From contig JBBQRG010000008.1 of NCBI GenBank assembly GCA_038215095.1, positions 1 through 54,965 on the forward strand: 54,965 nt of DNA, written 5' to 3'. Source of the DNA: DATACN01 sp038215095. GTDB taxonomy: Bacteria > Actinomycetota > Thermoleophilia > Solirubrobacterales > Thermoleophilaceae. This document shows, piece by piece, positions 17,509 through 25,301 of the stretch. The position numbers and the translations under genes are program-made. Numbering within the stretch: position 1 is the stretch's first letter; each line of letters starts with the position of its first letter. The notes beneath the pieces are model-generated. The model saw nothing but the letters and a program-made list of their open reading frames with translations. It had not been told where the DNA came from and searched no databases.

Positions 17509-18237
17509 CTAGGGCCCCCTGGCCGCCAGTCGAAGCACCGCGCGTGAGTAGCGCCGTGCCCTGCTGGGCCCGACCGGGCCGGCGGGCAGCTCCACCACGA
17601 AGGCGGTTCCGCGCGGCACTGCGTGGTTCTCCCAGCCGACGGCGCTCCCCGGGTAGCGCACCAGTCTCCTAAGGGGGAGGTGCACGAGCCGGGAGAACCG
17701 GCGCTCGATCGAGGCGTCTCCGCCCGATTCGTCGACGAGCCCGAGCGCCTGGTGAAACCAGATCCCGATCGACGGACGCAGCTTCCGGATCAGCGACCGC
17801 GCGATGCGCGACTCGGGCTCGGACAGAGGTGCGCGTCCGGAGTACTGCTGAGCCCCGCGGGAGCCGAGCGCTCTCCAGCGCCACGGGAAGTTGCGGTTGA
17901 GGTCAACCCCTCGTGCGTTCTGGCGTGTATGCCTCGCCGCGCCGTCGGGGTTGAGGTCGTCGATCACCCAGACGTCGATGCCGTGGGGCCGAGCCCGGTC
18001 GAGGATCCGCGCGATCGCCATCCCGGCCGGCTCGTTGCCATGGACGCAGCCGACGACGAGCAGCCTGCGCGGCGAGCGCGGGTCGCCGATCTCGGTGGCC
18101 CTTATCGGGCGCCCCTCAACCGAGCGGCCGAGCACCACCGCGCGACGGACGCTCGACATCTGGATCGGCCCGTTCACGCGGTGAGTCGGCCGCACCGGAT
18201 GGCTGCACCCCGGCGCGGCGGCAGCCACCAGCACCAC
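17509..18237 (-). CDS. M14-family zinc carboxypeptidase/amidase, exported
   Basis: 242 residues. Zinc ligands are His66 and Glu69 in 'GCVHGNEPAG' and His162 in 'GIWFHQALG'; 'RQNARGVDLNRNFPW' (105-119) supplies substrate-binding Arg/Asn, and Glu216 in 'FVVELPAG' is the likely catalytic base. This pattern fits the MpaA-like murein peptide amidase branch, so peptidoglycan peptides are a plausible substrate. The first codons are GTG GTG. The reading frame upstream encodes more hydrophobic residues but no usable start before a TGA, so the signal peptide lacks a clear charged N-region. 'AAPGCS' could be a lipobox. Confidence 0.8.
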   Translation of the reverse strand: MVLVAAAAPGCSHPVRPTHRVNGPIQMSSVRRAVVLGRSVEGRPIRATEIGDPRSPRRLLVVGCVHGNEPAGMAIARILDRARPHGIDVWVIDDLNPDGAARHTRQNARGVDLNRNFPWRWRALGSRGAQQYSGRAPLSEPESRIARSLIRKLRPSIGIWFHQALGLVDESGGDASIERRFSRLVHLPLRRLVRYPGSAVGWENHAVPRGTAFVVELPAGPVGPSRARRYSRAVLRLAARGP

Positions 18238-18343
18238 GGCCGCGACCGTGAGGACCTGCGGAGCAGGTGGCGTTCGGCGGGTGACGCCCTGGACGTTCGC
18301 TCATGCGGCCTGAACCTTTCCTGAACTTCGCCCGGATATCTCG

Positions 18344-19693
18344 CTACCGGCGGCGTGTGGCGAGCGTGACCACCGAGTCGTCCAGCTCGGAGGCGGCGTA
18401 GACGTTGCGCCCATCGGCGCTCGCCGCCACAGAGTGGACTCCGCGCAGCCCCGCTGCGTGCGCGCAGTCATGGACCCGACTGCTGCCGGTGCAGCCGCGC
18501 GGCCCGGCCACCTGGGTGAGGGCGCCGGTCGCCGCATCACGGGCAAGGACGGCGATCGCATGGTCCCCCCGCCCGACCGCGTAGAGCTGGCGCCCGCCGG
18601 GCGCGAGCGCCAGCGAGTGGGCTCCGCCGAGGGCGTGCCCCGTCCTGCACGCGGGTCGGGGCGGGCTCGCGACGCAGCCCCGACGTCCGGTGACAGGGTC
18701 AAGCCGGCCCGTTCGTGCTTCGCGCCGGAGGGTGACCAGCGCGCCGATCGTGTCCGAGGCCACGTAGGCGAAGCGCCCGTCGCCGCTGAGGATCAGATGG
18801 TGCGGCGAGCGGAGCGTGGCGAGCGGGGAGCAGCCGTCCGCGCCGAAACGTTGGAGGCAGCCCGCCCGCCCGGAGAGCTGTTCCAGCCTGCCGGTGCGGA
18901 CGTCGAGCGTGAAGACGGCGAGCGAGTTCCCGTCCTCCGCGGTCACGTAGACGAAGCGGCGGTCCGGACTGAGGACCACACCCCGGCCGCCGTCGAGGCC
19001 GCGCCCGCGTGCGCAGCCCTCGATCGGCGCCTCGCTCACGCACCCCGTGGCCCCGGGCAGCTGCCGCAGCTCCCCCGAACGTCGCGAGCGGGCGAACACC
19101 GTTACCGCGTCGCTGCCCCGGGCCGCGACGAACAGGTAGCGCCCGCCCGGCGCGACGGTCAACGCCCTGACGTTGGAGATCCCGCGTCCGCGCGCGCACC
19201 CATCCAGCGGCCGGTCGGCGACGCAGCCCTGCGCTCCCGGGAGTTGCCGCAGGGTCCCGGTCCGTCGGTCACGCTGGAAGGCGGCAACGCCGTCGAGCGT
19301 CCCCGCGTAAAGGTTGCGCCCGTCCGGGCTGAGCGCGATCGGTCGCGCCGCGCGCAGCCCGCGTCCCGCGGCGCAGCCGCCGCGACCCCGCTCGGAGGAG
19401 CAGCCTCTGCGTCCGGGAAGCTGCCCCAGGATGCCTGTGCGGGGGTCCCGGCGAAACGCGGCGACCGCATTGCTGCGCTCGGCTCCGACGTACACGTTGC
19501 GGTCGTCTGACGAAATCGTCACCCAGGAAGCGCGCCGCAGCCCCCTTGCCCCATCGCACCCCGGCGCGCTGCCGGAGGTCAGGCAGCCTTGGCGGCCGAC
19601 AGCCCGCAGGGTCGCGGGGCGCGACCTGGATACCGCGCCCAACAGTGACGCAAGCACCACCACGAGGACTACAGCGAGAGCAGCCTTGAGCAC
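18344..19693 (-). CDS. secreted lactonase-like beta-propeller with cysteine-pair repeats
   Basis: 449 residues with an N-terminal anchor or signal ('ALAVVLVVVLASLLGAV'). The body is a run of YVTN/6-phosphogluconolactonase-like blades, each with 'SPDGRNLYAG', then 'VAAFQRDRRTGTLRQLPG', then a loop of the type 'QGCVADRPLDGCARGRGL'. Such two-cysteine loops occur about seven times, spaced about 60 residues apart, suggesting a disulphide per blade. No lactonase active site can be assigned, so a binding or structural role outside the cell is equally possible. It is a single gene. Confidence 0.78.
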   Translation of the reverse strand: MLKAALAVVLVVVLASLLGAVSRSRPATLRAVGRQGCLTSGSAPGCDGARGLRRASWVTISSDDRNVYVGAERSNAVAAFRRDPRTGILGQLPGRRGCSSERGRGGCAAGRGLRAARPIALSPDGRNLYAGTLDGVAAFQRDRRTGTLRQLPGAQGCVADRPLDGCARGRGISNVRALTVAPGGRYLFVAARGSDAVTVFARSRRSGELRQLPGATGCVSEAPIEGCARGRGLDGGRGVVLSPDRRFVYVTAEDGNSLAVFTLDVRTGRLEQLSGRAGCLQRFGADGCSPLATLRSPHHLILSGDGRFAYVASDTIGALVTLRREARTGRLDPVTGRRGCVASPPRPACRTGHALGGAHSLALAPGGRQLYAVGRGDHAIAVLARDAATGALTQVAGPRGCTGSSRVHDCAHAAGLRGVHSVAASADGRNVYAASELDDSVVTLATRRR

Positions 19694-19702
19694 ATGTTCA
19701 GC

Positions 19703-20311
19703 CTACGGAGCACCGGCGCTCAGGCCCAGAAGCGCCCACATGCAGCGCCGGGCGCGGGCGCCGGCGCCGGGCTCCTCGAGCTGGATCGCCTGGCTCGCCG
19801 CGGAGGCGATCGCATAGAGCGCGAACGCGACGTCTGCCGGGTCGGTGCCGGCGGGAACGTCGCCGGCCTCGACGGCGGCGCGGATGTCGGCTTGCAGCAC
19901 GCCGTGCATCTGTCGCCGGGCGCGGGCCACCGCGTCGCGCAGCGGACCCGGACGAGCATCGAACTCGATCGTCGCGGTCGTGACGAAGCAGCCGCCGGGC
20001 AGCACGCGGCGGCGGTGATAGGCCAGCCAGCGATCGAGCAGCGCCAGCAGTCGCGGAAGCCCCGGCGGGCGGTCCGCGACCGGCAGCCAAACCTCGCGCG
20101 TGAAGCTGTCCACGGCCCTGGCGAAGGTGGCGACCTGGAGCCCCTCCTTGCTTCCGAACAGCCCGTGGAGCCCGCTCTTGCTCATCGACAGCTCACCGGC
20201 CAGCCGCCCGATCGTGAGCCCCTCGAGCCCGTCGACGGAAGCGCGACGAACCGCGACGTCGAGAACTTCCGAGCGCGTGTCGGCTACGGCGGTGGCAGAG
20301 CGACGAGGCAT
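19703..20311 (-). CDS. TetR/AcrR-family regulator
   Basis: About 202 residues from the ATG at 20311 ('MPRRSATAV'); a longer frame to 20347 would cover the operator. The HTH is 'LTIGRLAGELSMSKSGLHGLFGSKEGL', with a helical ligand-binding domain behind it. It is divergent from the metallo-hydrolase at 20370, with a palindrome between them. It probably represses itself and that neighbour in response to an unknown small molecule. Confidence 0.88.
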   Translation of the reverse strand: MPRRSATAVADTRSEVLDVAVRRASVDGLEGLTIGRLAGELSMSKSGLHGLFGSKEGLQVATFARAVDSFTREVWLPVADRPPGLPRLLALLDRWLAYHRRRVLPGGCFVTTATIEFDARPGPLRDAVARARRQMHGVLQADIRAAVEAGDVPAGTDPADVAFALYAIASAASQAIQLEEPGAGARARRCMWALLGLSAGAP

Positions 20312-20321
20312 CGTCGGCATG

Positions 20322-20343
20322 ATACCGTACGAACGATCGTCCG
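20322..20343. promoter_or_regulatory. likely TetR operator between divergent genes
   Basis: The segment contains the 8-bp perfect palindrome ACGATCGT next to CGTACG in a 58-bp intergenic gap. This position suits repression of both genes. Confidence 0.45.
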
Positions 20344-20369
20344 GCAAATATCAGATGAGGAGGAATGGA

Positions 20370-21152
20370 ATGCTCGCGCGATGGCTGGGGTGGGCGGGGG
20401 TGGAGCTCGAGCACGAGGGCGAGACGATCGTGATCGACCCGCTTGCCGACCCGGCGGGAACGTTCGCCCCCTACGGCGACGCTGCGCGAGAAGTCGAGCT
20501 CCCGCCGCTGGTGCCGGCCGGCGCGGGTGCCGTCGCCGGCCTCGTGAGCCATCTCCACCGCGACCACACCGATGCCGGCGCCCTCGCGGAAGCGCTGGCA
20601 CCAGGCGCGGTCGTCAGTCACCCCGCCCCGAGCGAGGACGAAAACCTCGCCTTGGCTCAGGCCGAGTACGAGCTCGGGGCCGCCGGGCTGCCGCGCCGCG
20701 CGGTCGCGACCTGGGAATCGGTCGCGGTTGGGCCGTTCACGTGCGTGGCGCTGCCCGCGGTCGACGGGCTTGGCGATCCGCAGGTGTCCTGGCTCGTCGA
20801 GGCCGATGGCAGCCGGGTGTTGCACCTTGGCGACACCGTCTTCCACGGCGCCTGGTGGCAGATGGCTCGCCGCGCCGGACCGTTCGACGTCGTCTTCGCG
20901 CCGGTCAACGGCGCGGTCGTCGACTTCCCTCACCAGCAGCCGCCAAGCCCGCTGCCTTCGACCATGGAGCCCGAACAAGCCGCGCTGGTGGGCGAGCTGC
21001 TGGGAGCGGAAACCGTCGTCCCGATGCACTACGGAGGCTTTGCCTTCGAGCCTCACTACCGGCCGATCGCCGGCGCGCGCGAGCGCTTCGAGCGAGCCGC
21101 GCGTGGCCGGCCCTACCGTGCGGCGCCGCTGGCCCCCGGCGAGGCGCTCTGA
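20370..21152 (+). CDS. metallo-beta-lactamase-fold hydrolase (UlaG-like)
   Basis: 260 residues. The ATG at 20370 has AGGAGG upstream; an ATG at 20355 would consume that Shine-Dalgarno. The zinc motif is 'SHLHRDHTD' (H-x-H-x-D-H). 'VLHLGDTVFHG' supplies the bridging Asp and 'VVPMHYGGFAFE' the last His. 'LGWAGVELEHEGETIVIDPL' is the typical N-terminal strand pair of UlaG-like hydrolases. The substrate is unknown. The adjacent divergent TetR suggests inducible expression. Confidence 0.88.
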   Translation: MLARWLGWAGVELEHEGETIVIDPLADPAGTFAPYGDAAREVELPPLVPAGAGAVAGLVSHLHRDHTDAGALAEALAPGAVVSHPAPSEDENLALAQAEYELGAAGLPRRAVATWESVAVGPFTCVALPAVDGLGDPQVSWLVEADGSRVLHLGDTVFHGAWWQMARRAGPFDVVFAPVNGAVVDFPHQQPPSPLPSTMEPEQAALVGELLGAETVVPMHYGGFAFEPHYRPIAGARERFERAARGRPYRAAPLAPGEAL

Positions 21153-21207
21153 CACGCTTTTTGCTCAGAGCCCGTCAATCAGTCGTCGCGGGGTAGCTTC
21201 CCGTTGG

Positions 21208-21534
21208 GTGAGCGCCGCTGTCGATGACAAGGATGCTCGGCGGCTTGCAGCCGCTTTGAAGGGGCTGGCGCATCCCGTGCGCCTGCGCGTGCTGGCGCAG
21301 GCCGAAAAGGGAGTCAAGCTGAGCGCCAGCAAGCTGCAGGCGACCATGCCGGAAGTGGCCCTCGGAACGGTTTCGTACCATGTGCGCTGCCTCGCCCAGG
21401 CAGGATTGCTGGATGGCGCGGGAGGTGCGCCGCGACGCGGTGCCATCGAGCGCTTCTACGTGCTGTCCCCTTCCGGCCTGCAGATGAGAGCGCTGCTCGG
21501 GCAGATGTCCGCGGCGCTCGAGATGACGCCCTAG
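21208..21534 (+). CDS. ArsR-like winged-helix regulator
   Basis: 108 residues from a GTG ('VSAAVDDKDARRLAAALKGL'). 'HPVRLRVLAQAEKGVKLSAS' followed by 'GTVSYHVRCLAQAGLL' is the ArsR-type winged helix, with a short dimerisation tail. No cysteine metal site is visible, so the metal-independent branch is likely. It lies 55 bp after the metallo-hydrolase and may share its transcript. Confidence 0.8.
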   Translation: MSAAVDDKDARRLAAALKGLAHPVRLRVLAQAEKGVKLSASKLQATMPEVALGTVSYHVRCLAQAGLLDGAGGAPRRGAIERFYVLSPSGLQMRALLGQMSAALEMTP

Positions 21535-21543
21535 CCGTCCATT

Positions 21544-21585
21544 GCGTCGTTTGCCCTACCCGCACGATGCGGTGTTTGCCCAATA
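21544..21585. promoter_or_regulatory. GTTTGCCC repeat upstream of the first PAS-LuxR gene
   Basis: GCGTCGTTTGCCCTA (21544-21558) and GTTTGCCCAATA (21574-21585) form a direct repeat about 30 bp apart. The first half is also found at 22998-23010, upstream of the second PAS-LuxR gene. The rest of 21586-21735 shows no clear feature. Confidence 0.45.
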
Positions 21586-21735
21586 GGAATTGGACGCAGT
21601 CCGAGGAAAACTCTAGGATTGCTGAGCATTGGAACCGCGCTGACGGCGCGGGGAGGTTCGAGTTCGCTCTGATGCCGCGGCGGCAGGGCGGGAACGGGCT
21701 CCCCGAGGCGACGCGACGACTACGACAGTGAGGAC

Positions 21736-22962
21736 GTGGTGAGGGTGGCTATCCATGGGGTCCGAGCGGAAAAGCGGACACGTTCTGATGGACGGGTGCG
21801 TGCGGCAGGGCGGGCGCGACCGGAGGGCCGCCCCATACCTTTGGCGGAGTCGATCCTGGACCCGGTCGACATGGGCGGGTCCGACGTCGAGACAGCGCTC
21901 CAGGCCCTGCTCGAATGCGGGGCCGAGGTGTCGCAGACCGGCAGCTGGGACTGGCGGCTCGACACCGACCAGCTGCGCTGGTCGGACAACCTCTACCGGC
22001 TCTTCGGGCTGGAGCCCGGAGAGATCGCGCCCAGCATGGAGTACGTGATCGAGCGCGCCCATCCAGCCGACCGGGAGATGATCAAGCACCAGGTGGAGGC
22101 CTCCACGCGGGACTTCCAGCTTCGGCCGTTCGAATACCGGATCGTGCGCCCCGACGGCGGAGTGCGGCACCTACGGAGCAGCAACACGGTGATCCAGGAA
22201 GCCCACGGCCGCCCGCAACGGATCGTCGGATCCATCCAGGACATCACCGACACGCATCGTGCGGAGCGTACGATCGCCGCGCATCTCGCGGTGGCGGAGG
22301 CGCTCGCCGCCTGGCAGACGTTCGAGCCGGGCGCAACAGCGCTGCTGCGAAACCTCGCCCTCGCGCTGGACTGCGTGGCCGGCGTGATGTGGCTGCCCGA
22401 GGGCGACGTCCTCGTGGCTCACGTGACCTGGCGCTCGGGCACTGCCGACGTAGCCGAGCTCGAGTCCGTCATTCGCCAGCTCCGGCTCCCGCGGGGGGTC
22501 GGCCTGGCCGGCCAGGTGTGGGAGCGCGGGGAGCCGAGGAACGTCCTCAGCCTCCACGACGATCCGCGCTTCCCGGCGGAGGCGGTCGCCGGGCTGCGGG
22601 GCGCGGTGGCCCTGCCGGCCATTCATGCCGGTGAGGTGCTGGCGGTGCTCGAGTTCTGCTGCGAGCCGGTCAGCGTGGACGTGACCGCTCCGCTGCTGCG
22701 TTCGCTGACCGGCATCGGCTACGAGCTCGGGGAGTTCCTGGCGCACCGGCGCGGTGAGCTCAAGCCGCTCGCGCTCACCCCGCGCGAGCTCGAGGTGCTG
22801 CAACTTGCCGCCCAGGGCTGCGCCGGCCGGGAGATCGCTGAGAGGCTCGTGCTGAGCCCGGCCACGGTCAGGACCCACTTCGGGCGCATCTATGACAAGT
22901 ACGGGGTATCCGATCGTGCCGCAGCCGTCGCAAAGGCGCTCCGCGACGGTCTCATCGACTAG
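21736..22962 (+). CDS. PAS-GAF-LuxR transcriptional regulator
   Basis: 408 residues from a GTG; the true start may be later, as the first 45 residues are Arg-rich and unconserved-looking. A PAS-3-type fold spans about 68-170 ('TGSWDWRLDTDQLRWSDNLY', 'VGSIQDITDTHRAERT'), and a GAF domain about 185-335. A LuxR HTH lies at 343-405 ('LTPRELEVLQLAAQGCAGRE' and 'LSPATVRTHFGRIYDKYGVS'). There is no receiver or kinase domain, so it probably senses a ligand or redox state directly. A motif upstream is shared with the next PAS-LuxR gene. Confidence 0.88.
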   Translation: MVRVAIHGVRAEKRTRSDGRVRAAGRARPEGRPIPLAESILDPVDMGGSDVETALQALLECGAEVSQTGSWDWRLDTDQLRWSDNLYRLFGLEPGEIAPSMEYVIERAHPADREMIKHQVEASTRDFQLRPFEYRIVRPDGGVRHLRSSNTVIQEAHGRPQRIVGSIQDITDTHRAERTIAAHLAVAEALAAWQTFEPGATALLRNLALALDCVAGVMWLPEGDVLVAHVTWRSGTADVAELESVIRQLRLPRGVGLAGQVWERGEPRNVLSLHDDPRFPAEAVAGLRGAVALPAIHAGEVLAVLEFCCEPVSVDVTAPLLRSLTGIGYELGEFLAHRRGELKPLALTPRELEVLQLAAQGCAGREIAERLVLSPATVRTHFGRIYDKYGVSDRAAAVAKALRDGLID

Positions 22963-22973
22963 TTCAGGGTTCA

Positions 22974-23008
22974 GGCAAACGACGTACCGCGAAAACGCGT
23001 CGTTTGCC
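22974..23008. promoter_or_regulatory. inverted repeat between the two PAS-LuxR genes
   Basis: Arms GGCAAACGACG and CGTCGTTTGCC (11 bp, perfect) flank a 13-bp spacer, 11 bp after the stop of the first regulator and 39 bp before the second. No T-run follows, which argues against a simple terminator. The right arm repeats the motif found upstream of the first regulator, so an operator is more likely. Confidence 0.55.
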
Positions 23009-23046
23009 CTATCGCGGAATGGCGCCGTGGCCTCGATACCAATTCC

Positions 23047-23781
23047 ATGGAGTCGAGTGGAGCGCCACTGATGGAGCTGCATGAAACGGAGTCCGAGGCT
23101 GCGGCCCGCCTGCAGGCTGCCTTCGCGCACTTGCGCAACCCGATGCTCCTGGTGGACGACCAGCGTCGCTGCGTGACGGCCAACGCTCCCGCCTGCGACC
23201 TCCTCGGAATCCAGCCCGTTGAGGTGCCTTGGCGCCGAATCGACGACTTCGCGCTCGCCGAGGACCGAAAGCGCCTCGACGAGCAGTGGGAGGCATTCCT
23301 CGCGCACGGGGCCATCGAGGGCTGGTACCAGTTGCCGCGTCCGACCGGCGACCTGCTTCCGGTCGAGTTCAGCGCGACCGCCAACGTGCTGCCGGGGCGC
23401 CACCTCTCGGTGGTCATGCCCCGTACCGGCCGCGCGAGCGGTGCTGACGCACATGGTGGAGTGGTCCCCGCCGGCCGCCGGATCGCGATCTCGCGCCTTG
23501 AACCGCGCTGGACGAGGATCGTGCCTCGGGACGCCGAGCAGCTACCGCTCACCGAGCGCGAGAGCGAGGTGCTCGGGCTCGTTGCCGGTGGCCTGCGCGG
23601 CGGCGACATTGCCGAGCATCTGGTCCTGTCGGCCGAGACCATCAAGTCGCACGTCCAGAACGCCATGGCGAAGCTCGGGGCGCACACCCGTGCGCACGCC
23701 GTTGCGATCGCGCTGAAGACGGGGCAGATCGACACGCTCAAGCTCGTCTCGGACGGGGACCACCCGGCGAACCCGGAATGA
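23047..23781 (+). CDS. PAS-LuxR transcriptional regulator
   Basis: 244 residues. A PAS domain lies at about 20-130 ('LRNPMLLVDDQRRCVTANAP'). The C-terminal LuxR HTH is at about 167-230 ('LTERESEVLGLVAGGLRGGD' and 'LSAETIKSHVQNAMAKLGAH'). It is the first gene of a run with EAL and GGDEF genes: its TGA overlaps the next ATG (ATGA). It probably controls this c-di-GMP module and itself through the inverted repeat just upstream. Confidence 0.87.
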   Translation: MESSGAPLMELHETESEAAARLQAAFAHLRNPMLLVDDQRRCVTANAPACDLLGIQPVEVPWRRIDDFALAEDRKRLDEQWEAFLAHGAIEGWYQLPRPTGDLLPVEFSATANVLPGRHLSVVMPRTGRASGADAHGGVVPAGRRIAISRLEPRWTRIVPRDAEQLPLTERESEVLGLVAGGLRGGDIAEHLVLSAETIKSHVQNAMAKLGAHTRAHAVAIALKTGQIDTLKLVSDGDHPANPE

Positions 23782-25301
23782 GCTTCGCACCCACAACCAT
23801 CCCCGCGCCGGCTCCCGCGGACCTGGAGCTGATCGCCGAGTCGATCCCGCACGTGGTCTGGGTGGCCGATCGCACGGGCTCGACCGAGCACATCAACCGC
23901 CGTGGCCGCGACTACACCGGGCGCCCGGCGGGAGCGATCCGGGGCTGGGATTGGCTCTCCTCCGTCCATCCGGATGACGCGGAGCGCGCGCGGTCCAGCT
24001 GGAAGAACGCGAGGCGAGCCGAGTCGGAGCTGGAGCTCGAGTGCCGCATCCGGCGAGCAGACCGCGCCTTCCGCTGGCACTCGGTCCACAGCTTTCCGCT
24101 GCGCTCCGTGACTGGCGAAATCGTGAACTGGATCGGCACGGCGACCGACGTGAACGACCAGCGGCTCCTGGAGGACCGCCTGCGGCGGGCCGCGGACGAG
24201 TCGGTCGCGCTGGAGGCGCTGCAGTCCACCGCGCCCCTGGGCCTGGGCTTCGTCGACCGGCAGTCGCGCTGGGTGCGCGTGAACGAGGCGCTGGCCGCGA
24301 TCAACGGCGCTGCGGTTGAGGAGCACGTCGGACACACGGTGGCCGAGCTGATGCCCACGCTGCGGCCTCGGGTCTCGCGCCTCTGCCGGCGCGTCCTGGA
24401 GACCGGCCGCCCGCTCCTCGACCAGGAGATCGTCAAAGGTGGCATGGCGTGGCGCGCGAGCCTCTACCCAGTGGAGGTCGAAGGGGAGCTCATCGGCGTC
24501 GGCATGGTGGTCGTCGCGGAGGGCGTCCACGCCCCAGATGGCGAGGAGCTTCGGCTGGACGTCCGCGCCTGGGTCAAGCGGACGCGCGATGCCCTCGACG
24601 AGGACCGTTTGATGCTCTACTCGCAGCCGATCGTTCCGCTGGCCGGGGGCGACCCCAGCGAAGAGCTGCTGCTGCGGATGATCGGGCGAAGCGGTGAGGT
24701 GGTCCGGCCCGCGAGGTTCCTCCCCGCCGCCGAGAAGTGCGGGCTCATCGGGGAGATCGACAGGCGCGTCGTGACCGAGGCCGCGCGGCTCGCCGCGGGC
24801 GGGCGGCGCGTGCAGGCGAACCTCTCCGCGCGGTCGGTGTCGAGCCCGGGCTTGCTGCACCTGATCGAGCACGCGCTGTCGGACGCCGGCGCGAAGCCGT
24901 CCGACCTCGTGCTCGAGATCACGGAGACGGCGCTGATGGAAGACGTCGAGGCGGGCTGTGCTTTCGCGCAGGGCGTGACCGAGATCGGATGCGACCTCGC
25001 CCTCGACGACTTCGGCACGGGCTACAGCAGCCTGGCCCGCCTGAAGCGGCTCCCGATCAAGTACCTCAAGATCGACATCGAGTTCGTGCGCGACCTCGTG
25101 TCCAACGCCGGCAGCCGGCACGTGCTCGAGGCGATCATCGCCCTGGCGAAGGGCTTCGGCTCGGAGACGATCGCCGAAGGCGTCGAGGACGACGCCACGC
25201 TCGCGCTCCTCCGCGAATCGGGCGTCGACTTCGCGCAGGGCTATCACCTCGGAAGGCCCGCGCCACTCATGGTGGCCGGGAACGGAAACGGGGCAGCGTG
25301 A
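23778..25301 (+). CDS. PAS-PAS-EAL c-di-GMP phosphodiesterase
   Basis: 507 residues. PAS domain 1 is at about 15-135 ('IPHVVWVADRTGSTEHINRR'), PAS domain 2 at about 143-245, and EAL at about 262-495. In the EAL domain the signature is 'EELLLRM' (ELL in place of EAL, a common variant). 'QANLSARS', 'LEITETALMED', 'LDDFGTGYSSL', 'LKIDIEFV' and 'IAEGVEDD' are all present, so the metal-binding acidic residues appear intact. It would hydrolyse c-di-GMP to pGpG under PAS control. It overlaps both neighbours by 4 bp. Confidence 0.9.
   Translation: MSFAPTTIPAPAPADLELIAESIPHVVWVADRTGSTEHINRRGRDYTGRPAGAIRGWDWLSSVHPDDAERARSSWKNARRAESELELECRIRRADRAFRWHSVHSFPLRSVTGEIVNWIGTATDVNDQRLLEDRLRRAADESVALEALQSTAPLGLGFVDRQSRWVRVNEALAAINGAAVEEHVGHTVAELMPTLRPRVSRLCRRVLETGRPLLDQEIVKGGMAWRASLYPVEVEGELIGVGMVVVAEGVHAPDGEELRLDVRAWVKRTRDALDEDRLMLYSQPIVPLAGGDPSEELLLRMIGRSGEVVRPARFLPAAEKCGLIGEIDRRVVTEAARLAAGGRRVQANLSARSVSSPGLLHLIEHALSDAGAKPSDLVLEITETALMEDVEAGCAFAQGVTEIGCDLALDDFGTGYSSLARLKRLPIKYLKIDIEFVRDLVSNAGSRHVLEAIIALAKGFGSETIAEGVEDDATLALLRESGVDFAQGYHLGRPAPLMVAGNGNGAA

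Noticed and set aside
22974..23008. Rho-independent terminator after the first PAS-LuxR gene
   Set aside because: The stem is strong but no T-run follows on the coding strand, and the right arm matches a motif upstream of the other regulator, so an operator is favoured.
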